Positions 44,455-51,709 of a stretch of 62,287 nt of DNA are shown here, one piece after another. The translations under genes and the position numbers were made by a program. Position 1 is the stretch's first letter; each line of letters begins with the position of its first letter. The stretch is from Akkermansia muciniphila (GTDB lineage: Bacteria > Verrucomicrobiota > Verrucomicrobiia > Verrucomicrobiales > Akkermansiaceae). The DNA lies in assembly GCA_945888515.1 (NCBI GenBank), contig CAMDAD010000016.1, positions 1 through 62,287 of the forward strand. Direction: 5' to 3'. The notes under the pieces were generated by a model, which was not told where the DNA came from, searched no databases, and was given only the letters and a program-made list of their open reading frames with translations.

Positions 44455-45302
44455 TGCCAGGCCGCTGCTTCCTCAGCCTGCGATGTCGGCAGGAGTTTGT
44501 GCCGTTGCAGAAATGCCTGCATGGCCTGCAAAGTGAGGTCATGATGGACGGGATTGCAGTTGAAATTAAAAAAATGATGGTCGGCCGCTTCGTATTCGAT
44601 CACATCCACTTTGTTTCCTCGCCATCTCATCCATCGACGGAAAGAATGCACCGGTTCCGGCGGGGTGATTCGATCGTTTTTTCCATGAAGAAAAAGCATG
44701 GGTGGCAATTTACGACGCATCATTTTCGAGGGGCTGAGAGACCTTGCCTGCGAGCTGGAAGCGAAGCGTTTGGCTTGTTCTGTGCCAGGCGTCGTGTCCA
44801 CCAGGGCGCTCAGTAGAATCAAGGCCTGTGGTCGTGGATCGAAGCCTTGATCGCAGCGCGGCTTTTTGCTCATGGCCGCATGCAGCGCCAAAAACGCACC
44901 ACCTGCTGCACCTACGAGCACGACTTTCTGTGGATCGATGCCCAGTGTCTTATGGTTGATTTTTGCCGCAACGATGAGATCTTGCACGTCTTCTATGGAA
45001 TCGATCGGATTGCTAAGATGGCGTGAGTGAACGCGAGTTTCTGCGGCGATGCAGACACACTGGCGCTCGGCAAAATACAGGCACTGTGTGGCGAACTGCG
45101 TCGCTGCAGCGGCGTCCCAGAATCCGCCGTGGAAAAAGATCAGCAGCGTCGTCGGTTGTTCCGGATCAGAAAATGGCGGGAAAAACGTGTGGGCATGCAG
45201 AGGGCCTTTGTCTGATTCTTTGTAGCAGAAAGTGGTGCTGTCCTTGAGTAGCTCGCGATCTCGGTTTTCGCCAAAGGCGGGCAGTTGAATCAATTCGCTC
45301 AT
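44451..45302 (-). CDS. Alpha/beta hydrolase-fold protein lacking the catalytic serine
   Basis: 283 residues, no signal peptide. The HGG oxyanion motif is at 58-60 (FFHGGFWD). The strand leading to the nucleophile elbow reads KVVLVGAAGGAFLAL, so the usual G-x-S-x-G has Ala at 133 (codon GCA at that place). The later Asp (HGKNDRITPP) and His (AADHHFFNF) of the triad are retained. The fold is therefore intact but ordinary serine hydrolase chemistry should be lost. It may bind a ligand or act as a regulatory relative. It lies 11 bp after the next gene's start region on the same strand side. Confidence 0.82.
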   Translation of the reverse strand: MSELIQLPAFGENRDRELLKDSTTFCYKESDKGPLHAHTFFPPFSDPEQPTTLLIFFHGGFWDAAAATQFATQCLYFAERQCVCIAAETRVHSRHLSNPIDSIEDVQDLIVAAKINHKTLGIDPQKVVLVGAAGGAFLALHAAMSKKPRCDQGFDPRPQALILLSALVDTTPGTEQAKRFASSSQARSLSPSKMMRRKLPPMLFLHGKNDRITPPEPVHSFRRWMRWRGNKVDVIEYEAADHHFFNFNCNPVHHDLTLQAMQAFLQRHKLLPTSQAEEAAAWH

Positions 45303-45313
45303 GAAAGAATAAA

Positions 45314-46699
45314 TTACCAGGATCCGCCGAGGGCCTTGATCAAATTGACCGAAACAGCCAGGCGCTGCGCCCGCAGTGAGGCCGCCTGACGCTGGGTGTT
45401 GAGCAAGGCTCGCTCGCTATCCACTACTTCGAGGAAACTCACGAGACCCGCGGAGAATCGTTGCCGAGAGAGGCCCAAGGTGTTCTCTGCGGCAACCAGT
45501 GCCTTGTTTTGCGCTTCTTCCTGGCGACGCAAAAAATCGAGCCCCATCAGGCTGTCCTCGGCCTCACGTAGGGCGACAAGCACGGATTGTTTATAATCGA
45601 GCGAAGCTGCTTGGTGCCGCGCGACCGCGGCATCGTAGTTGGCTTGGATTCGTTTTTGACCCAAGATCGGATAGGTTAGAGAAGAGCCGAGCGACCAGAT
45701 TGTGGAATCCGCATTAAAGAGTTGATCATAATCCAGCGTCTCCATTCCGCCACCCAGTCGCAAGCGCAGGCTGGGGTAGTAGGCAGCTTTTGCGATACCG
45801 ATCTCGGCATTGGCGGCAGCCACTGTGCTGACAGCGGCGTAGAGATCGGGACGGCGGAGAAGCAAGTCTGCGGGGACTCCCGCCCCGATGCTGGGCGGTT
45901 TGGGAAGTTTCGCCATGGGGGAAATGGAAAATCCACCGGCATGTCGCCCCGTGAGCACGGCCAACGCATTCACGAGTTCGGTTCGACTGCGATCAACGCC
46001 GATCAACTCGGCTTCGAGTTGTGCGACTTCGGCTTGCCCGCGCGATACATCCAGCGCGTTTACTGTGCCAGCACGAAAGCGCGCTTCCACCAGTTCTAAC
46101 GATTCTTTGCGTAGAGCGATGCTACTGACGAGCAGGGCGCGGTCGGCATCGACCGCGCGAAGTGCCCAATACGTTTGCGCGGCGTCTGCCGTAAGTGAAA
46201 GCTGGGTTGCGACAAAGCTCGCTTGAGCGACGGCGTCACGGGCATTGGCGCCTTCGACTTGTCGACGCACCTTGCCCCACAAATCGACTTCGTAGGATAA
46301 GTCCAATGGCAGGCTGAAGGTGTTGATCTGAAGACTGCCGCCTTGGCCGAAGATGAACTTCCGTCGGCTCACATCACCATTGAAATCAAGCGATGGCAAG
46401 ACGGCAGTACGGCTGGAGCGGCTGAGGGCACGTGCCTCGCGCAAACGCGCGGAAGCAGCCTGGAGGCTGAGATTTTGTGCTGCTGTGGCGCTTGCAAGTT
46501 CGTTCAAAGTAGAGTCGCCAAACACGCGCCACCAGCTCGTCTTATCGTAGACTGCGGGCGCGCTGGTGCGTTTCCATTGGATACCGTTGTTCGAAAAAGA
46601 GGCGGGCAGATCGGTTTGTGGTGTCTCATGATTGGGTCCCACTACGGTGCAGCCGATACAGAGCAGGCCGAACGCTACGATGGACGGGAAAAAGTTCAC
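45314..46699 (-). CDS. RND efflux outer-membrane lipoprotein (NodT/OprM family)
   Basis: 461 residues. The lipobox is LLCIGC near residue 17, followed by TVVGPNHETPQ, the standard start of OprM/NodT outer-membrane factors. Two repeats of the TolC-type helical hairpin are seen, for example LREARALSRSSRTAVLPSLD and LREAEDSLMGLDFL. Repeat signatures such as DLSYEVDLWGKVRR and IGIAKAAYYPSLRLRLGGG are also present. It forms the exit duct for a tripartite efflux or secretion pump. No adaptor or RND/ABC pump gene is adjacent, so its partners are elsewhere. Confidence 0.93.
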   Translation of the reverse strand: MNFFPSIVAFGLLCIGCTVVGPNHETPQTDLPASFSNNGIQWKRTSAPAVYDKTSWWRVFGDSTLNELASATAAQNLSLQAASARLREARALSRSSRTAVLPSLDFNGDVSRRKFIFGQGGSLQINTFSLPLDLSYEVDLWGKVRRQVEGANARDAVAQASFVATQLSLTADAAQTYWALRAVDADRALLVSSIALRKESLELVEARFRAGTVNALDVSRGQAEVAQLEAELIGVDRSRTELVNALAVLTGRHAGGFSISPMAKLPKPPSIGAGVPADLLLRRPDLYAAVSTVAAANAEIGIAKAAYYPSLRLRLGGGMETLDYDQLFNADSTIWSLGSSLTYPILGQKRIQANYDAAVARHQAASLDYKQSVLVALREAEDSLMGLDFLRRQEEAQNKALVAAENTLGLSRQRFSAGLVSFLEVVDSERALLNTQRQAASLRAQRLAVSVNLIKALGGSW

Positions 46700-46835
46700 G
46701 GCGGCAGTATGCGGTGAAAGTGAACGCGCGCAAGAGCAAGATGAGTCGAAAGGGGGATTTGCGGAAAAAAATCGAGGAATTTGCGTTTTCCGATTGAAAT
46801 CCGTTCGCGCATGGTATTACCTCTCGCACCCGAAC

Positions 46836-46915
46836 GGCGGTTTGGCGGAATTGGTAGACGCGCTCGACTCAAAATCGAGTACTTACGTGTGTGGGTTCGA
46901 GTCCCACAGCCGCTA
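46836..46915 (+). tRNA. tRNA-Leu (CAA anticodon)
   Basis: The acceptor GGCGGTT (46836-46842) pairs with AGCCGCT (46908-46914), including two G-U pairs, and A at 46915 is the discriminator. The D-arm starts GCGGAATTGGTAGACGC. The anticodon stem CTCGA/TCGAG encloses loop CTCAAAA with anticodon CAA, reading UUG. The variable arm is extended, as in class II tRNAs. The T-arm is GTGGG TTCGAGT CCCAC. No CCA is encoded. A terminator follows 11 bp later. Confidence 0.95.
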
Positions 46916-46926
46916 CTTTTTGGAAC

Positions 46927-46958
46927 AAAACACGGTCCCCACAGGGATCGTGTTTTTT
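46927..46958. terminator. Bidirectional intrinsic terminator between tRNA-Leu and the KH gene
   Basis: AACACGGTCCC (46929-46939) pairs with GGGATCGTGTT (46944-46954), 11 bp with one G-U and a 4-base loop. T residues follow on the plus strand, and an A run on the other side gives T residues on the minus strand. It can end both the tRNA transcript and the convergent KH-domain gene. Confidence 0.85.
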
Positions 46959-46970
46959 CTTTTTCCATCC

Positions 46971-47264
46971 TCACCCATCCTCCCGCGCTGCGCGTTCGGC
47001 TTCTTCTTCGTGGGAATGGATTTGCAGGGAGAACTGGACGTTTTCGCGATCGGCGGCGGCTTTCATCACGCTGCGGATAGACGAGGCAGTAAAGCCGTTT
47101 CTGCCGATGAGTAAGGCCACGTCCGAGGAGGCGAGAATCAGGCGGAAGCGCAGGCGGTTTGGACCTACCTCGGCCACGCGAAGTTGGGCTTGGTCAGGGT
47201 GTTCAATCAGTTGCACAGCATAGTATTGCAGGAAAGCACGAAGTTGATTGGCCACGGTTTGCAT
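46971..47264 (-). CDS. KH-domain RNA-binding protein (KhpA-like)
   Basis: 97 residues from the ATG at 47264; an in-frame ATG at 47324 would add 20 residues. It is a single KH domain with the GxxG loop in LLIGRNGFTASSIRSVMKAAA and the preceding helix/strand pattern of KhpA proteins (about 75-85 residues in Firmicutes). The tail is acidic and Glu/Ala-rich. KhpA-type proteins bind sRNAs and mRNAs, often with a KhpB/Jag partner that is not seen here. It faces tRNA-Leu across a shared terminator. Confidence 0.82.
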   Translation of the reverse strand: MQTVANQLRAFLQYYAVQLIEHPDQAQLRVAEVGPNRLRFRLILASSDVALLIGRNGFTASSIRSVMKAAADRENVQFSLQIHSHEEEAERAAREDG

Positions 47265-47416
47265 ATTGCTAGGTTGCAACAGGAGGGATTTTCCCGCAAG
47301 AAAAAATGCAAGGATTGTTTCCACGGGGAAACAGTCGACAGGATATGAGATTTTTTTCTCTCAATCATGCAACTTTTCGCAGTTGTCTGCGTTCTATTTC
47401 TGAATCCACTCTCGTC

Positions 47417-48934
47417 ATGTTACCAAAAGCAGAAAATCAATGGACTTGGGAAGAAGCGGCGCATCTTCTGAACCGTGCCGGCTTCGGCGGTAGCCCGCGT
47501 GAGATCGAACATCTCCACGCCATGGGACGTCACAAGGCTGTGGAATTCTTGCTTGATCCGACCGAGTCGATCGACTTCCTGCCCGCTCCCGAGTGGACAA
47601 CGCCAGAGCAACGGATGGAGGCGGCGCGCGCGCGCTTCGCAGCTATTCGCGACAGTCGCTCGGCGATGAAAGGAATGTCGGAGGAAGAGATCGACCGTAA
47701 GCGGCGCGAGATCCAACAGAAATTTCAGCAGACGGAGCGTCGGCAGGGCCTAGAAGCACAGGGGTGGTGGCTGGATCGCATGTTCCGCACGCAAGCACCG
47801 CTGCGCGAAAAAATGACCTTGTTCTGGCACGATCACTTCGCCACGAGCATGCAGAAAGTCAAGGAGCCCAGCCTTTTGTTCGGGCAAAACGCAATCTTCC
47901 GCAAGCATGCGCTGGGGAATTTCAAAAAGCTCACTCACGCCGTGGCCAAGGATCCGGCCATGATGCTCTATCTGGATCTGCAGAGCTCGAAAAAAGGCAA
48001 GCCTAACGAAAACTTCGCCCGCGAGGTCATGGAGCTTTTCACGCTGGGGCAGGGGAATTACACGGAAGAGGACATCCGCCAGGCCGCGCGTGCGTTCACG
48101 GGCTATGACATCAATCGCTTCCAAGGCACGGTGACTCACAACAAGCGCACTTGGGACGAAGGGGAAAAAACGTTTCTCGGGCAGAAAGGCAATTTCGATG
48201 GCGATGGCATTATCGATGTGATTTTCCAACAACCGCAGGCCGCGAGTTACCTCTCGATGAAGCTGTGGGAATACTTCGCCTTCGAAAACCCACCGCAGGC
48301 TGCGGTGGAGGATCTGGCAAAAACATTGCGCGATGCGAAGTTCGAGGTGTCCGCCGTGTTGCGTGAGATTTTCCTCTCGAAAGAGTTTTACTCGGAGGAC
48401 TGCATGGCGAATCAGATCAAGAGCCCGGTGCAGTTTTTCATTCAGATGCTCAAACAACTCGAGGTTCCCTCGCTTCCCAAGGCCTATTCGCTCTACGTGC
48501 AGAGCCAGCTCGGTCAGATTCTTTTCGCGCCGCCAAACGTGGCGGGCTGGGACTGGGGCAAGGCGTGGATCAATACCAATACGCTTTTGACGCGCTATCA
48601 GATTTCCGGCTTCCTCTGCAAAGCCACAACTGATTCCGAAGCCGCGCGCAACATGGGCAATGTGCAGGGCTTCGGCAATGGCATGCAGCGCATGGCGGAG
48701 ATGACGTGGAAAGGACCGGACTACGATGCTCTGGTGCCACGCCCCGCCCGCGACAAAGTGGAGACGATGGTGGACTCGCTGATCCAGCGTTTGTTCCAGC
48801 GCAAGCTGAGCGGCAATGTTCGCGAGAGCTTCATCGCGTATGCTTCCGAGAAAAAAGGAGTCGTGTTCACCAATCAAGAGGTCGCCGAATTGCTGCACCT
48901 GATGATGAGCACACCACACTATCAATTGACCTAA
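47417..48934 (+). CDS. DUF1800 family protein (stand-alone form)
   Basis: 505 residues from the ATG at 47417. DUF1800 blocks: AAHLLNRAGFGGSPREIEHL near 14, GWWLDRMFRTQAPLREKMTL, HFATSMQKV, NFAREVMELFTLGQGNY, and ARAFTGYDI. PPNVAGWDWGKAWINTNTLL near 380 completes the set. Unlike the copy at 31 kb it has no calcium repeats, no CHRD domain and no obvious signal peptide. It is followed after 31 bp by a DUF1501 gene, the usual pairing. Confidence 0.92.
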   Translation: MLPKAENQWTWEEAAHLLNRAGFGGSPREIEHLHAMGRHKAVEFLLDPTESIDFLPAPEWTTPEQRMEAARARFAAIRDSRSAMKGMSEEEIDRKRREIQQKFQQTERRQGLEAQGWWLDRMFRTQAPLREKMTLFWHDHFATSMQKVKEPSLLFGQNAIFRKHALGNFKKLTHAVAKDPAMMLYLDLQSSKKGKPNENFAREVMELFTLGQGNYTEEDIRQAARAFTGYDINRFQGTVTHNKRTWDEGEKTFLGQKGNFDGDGIIDVIFQQPQAASYLSMKLWEYFAFENPPQAAVEDLAKTLRDAKFEVSAVLREIFLSKEFYSEDCMANQIKSPVQFFIQMLKQLEVPSLPKAYSLYVQSQLGQILFAPPNVAGWDWGKAWINTNTLLTRYQISGFLCKATTDSEAARNMGNVQGFGNGMQRMAEMTWKGPDYDALVPRPARDKVETMVDSLIQRLFQRKLSGNVRESFIAYASEKKGVVFTNQEVAELLHLMMSTPHYQLT

Positions 48935-48965
48935 ATTCCTGTCACAACCTCAACCATTTACGATT

Positions 48966-50282
48966 ATGAAAACGCGACGTGATTTTTTACGCACCACCTT
49001 GTTAGGCGCTTCGGCGACGTGGACCGTGCCTGGATTTGTCAATCAGACTTTCGCAGCACTGGATCAGTCCACGCGCGACAAGGCCACGCAGTTTACCACG
49101 GGCAAGGATGGTCCCATCCTGGTGGTGATCCAGTTGGCCGGGGGCAATGACGGGCTCAATACGCTGGTGCCCTACGGTGACGATGCCTATCACAAGGCGA
49201 GAACGCGCATTCACAAAACGGAAAAGGACATCATCAAGCTGTCCGACTACTGCGGGCTAAATGCCAGCATGCCGTTTATGGGATCGCTCTATAAAGAGGG
49301 AGATCTTGCCGTCGTGCAGGGGGTGGGTTACCCGAATCCCAATCGCTCGCACTTTGTTTCGACCTCGATCTGGGAAACGGCGGATCCGAGCACCCGCTCG
49401 AACACGGGCTGGATTGGTCGATATTTCGACAATGCCTGTGCCGGTGCCGATCCGACGGTGGGCATGAGCTTTAACAAAACGCAGCCCGAGTCCTTTGGTG
49501 CGTTGAAAAATTCTGGCGTCTGCCTTTCCTCGCCTGAGCTCTACCGCTGGATCCACGGCGGCGGCCAGCAGGCCCAGGCCGAGGAGTTTTTTGCGCAGCT
49601 GAATAGTCCCGATGCCGATAAGGAGGAGGACGCCGCGCCGATCGATGGGGCCAGCATTGGCATGAGTGCGGGTGGCAAGCCGGGCACCGTAAAAGGTGAA
49701 TCCAATCTCGCGTTTCTCGAACGCGTGGGCATGGATGCTCGGGTTTCCTCGAAGACGATTCTAGAAATTGCGGCGAAATACAAATCGAAGATCAGCTACG
49801 AGGGCACGCCTCTCGCGCGGAGCCTGAATCTGGTATCGCGCATGATCGCCGGTGGCCTGCCGACGCGGGTGTTTTACGTGAGCCATGGGGGCTTCGATAC
49901 CCACAACAATCAGATCAACTCGCACGATCGCTTGCTCAGCCAGCTCGATAGCGCGCTGAAGTCCTTTTTGTCCGACATCAAATCGCAGGGCAATGAAAGC
50001 CGCGTGAGCGTGATGACCTTCTCGGAGTTCGGGCGTCGCGTTGGCGAAAACGCCAGCGGCGGCACTGATCACGGCCAGGGTTCCTGCATGTTCCTCGCTG
50101 GTGCTCCAGTGAAGGGCGGATTGTTTGGAAAACATCCTAGCCTAACGGATCTGAGCCAGGGCGACCTAAAATTCACCACGGATTTCCGCAGCGTGTATGC
50201 CACGGTGTTGGAGGATTTCATGAAAACTCCCTCCGCGCCCATCCTCAAGGCCGCTTATCCTAAGCTGGGCTTGATCGGCTGA
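48966..50282 (+). CDS. DUF1501 protein with Tat signal
   Basis: 438 residues. A Tat signal begins MKTRRDFLRTTLLGASATW. LAGGNDGLNTLVPYGDDAY starts the DUF1501 domain, and FYVSHGGFDTHNNQINSHD, TFSEFGRRVGENASGGTDHG and GGLFGKHPSL complete the alkaline-phosphatase-like metal motifs. It is closer to the common DUF1501 consensus than the 34-kb copy. Its 3' end overlaps the convergent jetD by 28 bp, so it marks the edge of the defence operon. Confidence 0.92.
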   Translation: MKTRRDFLRTTLLGASATWTVPGFVNQTFAALDQSTRDKATQFTTGKDGPILVVIQLAGGNDGLNTLVPYGDDAYHKARTRIHKTEKDIIKLSDYCGLNASMPFMGSLYKEGDLAVVQGVGYPNPNRSHFVSTSIWETADPSTRSNTGWIGRYFDNACAGADPTVGMSFNKTQPESFGALKNSGVCLSSPELYRWIHGGGQQAQAEEFFAQLNSPDADKEEDAAPIDGASIGMSAGGKPGTVKGESNLAFLERVGMDARVSSKTILEIAAKYKSKISYEGTPLARSLNLVSRMIAGGLPTRVFYVSHGGFDTHNNQINSHDRLLSQLDSALKSFLSDIKSQGNESRVSVMTFSEFGRRVGENASGGTDHGQGSCMFLAGAPVKGGLFGKHPSLTDLSQGDLKFTTDFRSVYATVLEDFMKTPSAPILKAAYPKLGLIG

Positions 50283-51484
50283 TCGCTGGCGGACATCCGC
50301 AATGCTTCCCATACTTGGGTGATGGGGATGGATTCCTGCTCGTAGTCGTTAGGGATGCCGTTTTCTAACAGAACTTCGGCATGAGCGCGAAGCTCTGCAG
50401 GCAATTCGCTATCGAGCAGGCGTTGCAAGGTCTGGCGTTGATTGTGAGCCAAGGCCTGGCGCGCAACTCCTTGCTGGCCGGGCAACAGGAGAGGTCTTAT
50501 GTCGCGGTCGGTTTTTTCACGCAAGTCGCGGAGGATGTCGGCACCGGCGGGGTCGCTATCGCCGAAGTGGAAATAGGTAAGTTCACTCGGCAGCAGTCGC
50601 ATCATGCGTCTGACAGCGGCACCGGCATAGCTGGTGAGGATCAGGAGCACGCCGGGATTGGTGGCGGCGAGTTCGTGGAAAGTGTCTTCGTTTTCGACCG
50701 TGAGGCAGATACTCGATTGAGTCGATAAAGTCGCTTGAATCGTAAAATTAGTCTCAGCAAGAGTGACGGGACCGGGAAACATGGAGAAGTCGGTTAGCTG
50801 CGTCCCGATTGTCAGCGTGAGCGGGCCGTGGAAGGTGACAAAGCGTGGCTTGCGCAGGATACCGCATGTTTCTAACGAATCGCTGCCGGTGATGGCATGG
50901 AGCGCCAGACGCAGACGCGGTTCGAGACGTTGGAGCTGTTTGGAATCTCCGCAGATCGCTGTGCTGGCATAGCGGATCAGGGAAGGGGAGGACCAGTGCA
51001 GGATGCCGCGAAGGGCAGTGAGGAGAGACTGATTTCCTAGTGCGTCGTCACGACGGAAGGGTTGGATACTTTCGCCGGCAAGTGCGTGCCCGGCGAGTTG
51101 GCGGAACCACTCGGTCCACTTTTGCTGCCATTGCGCGGGCATCTTCTGCCCGGCGATGGTGGAAAATGTTTCTGCGAGATCGATCCGTTGTTGCGATGGT
51201 GGCGTGGCATCCATTTGCGCAAACAACCACAACTCCCCACCATCCCGCACCAGGCGAATCCGCTGCGGTATGTCACTGCGCTTGTGGCGATCGATGGAGA
51301 AAACTCCCCCCGACGATTTTTCTAACAAAATCATTTCGCGTTCCGCGACCTCCCGCGCATCGCCATCGGCCATTCCGGCCTGGCGAAGAAAGGTTTCGTA
51401 ATCGATGGTGAAATCCCGCGAGCTCTCCCTGCGACCATGCGCCGAGTTCTGATAGAGGCGTGCGAGATGGGGAAGGATGCTCAT
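50255..51484 (-). CDS. jetD: Wadjet JetD, Toprim-type nuclease subunit
   Basis: 409 residues from the ATG at 51484; an upstream TTG would add 14. The N-terminal half (about 1-230) shows no motif I can name. The C-terminal DUF2220 domain is Toprim-like: the Glu in TVENEDTFHEL is residue 264 and the Asp pair in FHFGDSDPAGADI is 309 and 311. In Wadjet, JetD cleaves circular plasmid DNA after the JetABC SMC motor has extruded it. It is the last gene of the set, about 225 bp behind jetC, not overlapping as the others do. Its 3' end overlaps a DUF1501 gene. Confidence 0.85.
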   Translation of the reverse strand: MSILPHLARLYQNSAHGRRESSRDFTIDYETFLRQAGMADGDAREVAEREMILLEKSSGGVFSIDRHKRSDIPQRIRLVRDGGELWLFAQMDATPPSQQRIDLAETFSTIAGQKMPAQWQQKWTEWFRQLAGHALAGESIQPFRRDDALGNQSLLTALRGILHWSSPSLIRYASTAICGDSKQLQRLEPRLRLALHAITGSDSLETCGILRKPRFVTFHGPLTLTIGTQLTDFSMFPGPVTLAETNFTIQATLSTQSSICLTVENEDTFHELAATNPGVLLILTSYAGAAVRRMMRLLPSELTYFHFGDSDPAGADILRDLREKTDRDIRPLLLPGQQGVARQALAHNQRQTLQRLLDSELPAELRAHAEVLLENGIPNDYEQESIPITQVWEALRMSASDQPIKPSLG

Positions 51485-51616
51485 GGTTGAGGTTTGCAGT
51501 ATGCTCCATTCAGAAAGCGCTGACAAGGGCGGAGCGCGCGGATCCTCTCACGCACCCGTTGAGGTGTTGATATTTTCGGGGGATGGTGTCCCAGGGTTGA
51601 GCGAAGCGATTGATTG

Positions 51617-51683
51617 TCCCCAACGGGGTCTGTGAGCATAGCCTAGGGATTCCCTGGGCTATGTTCACGGTTCCCTTTGGGGA
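51617..51683. repeat. Long palindrome between jetC and jetD
   Basis: The inner arms GTGAGCATAGCC (51632-51643) and GGCTATGTTCAC (51657-51668) pair along their whole length with one G-U. AGGG/CCCT continues the stem toward a tiny loop. The outer arms TCCCCAA (51617-51623) and TTGGGGA (51677-51683) extend it. No T-tract follows on the jetC-to-jetD strand. The surrounding sequence, with in-frame stops, looks like a dispersed palindromic repeat of the kind frequent in PVC genomes. That comparison is from memory. Confidence 0.75.
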
Positions 51684-51709
51684 CGCGGGGATTCGTGAAT
51701 CCGTGCTTC

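Noticed and set aside
47750-48925. A long minus-strand frame of about 390 codons opposite the second DUF1800 gene.
   Set aside because: It is fully antisense to a clear DUF1800 gene; its His/Arg/Leu-rich translation matches no family and reflects codon bias of the real strand.
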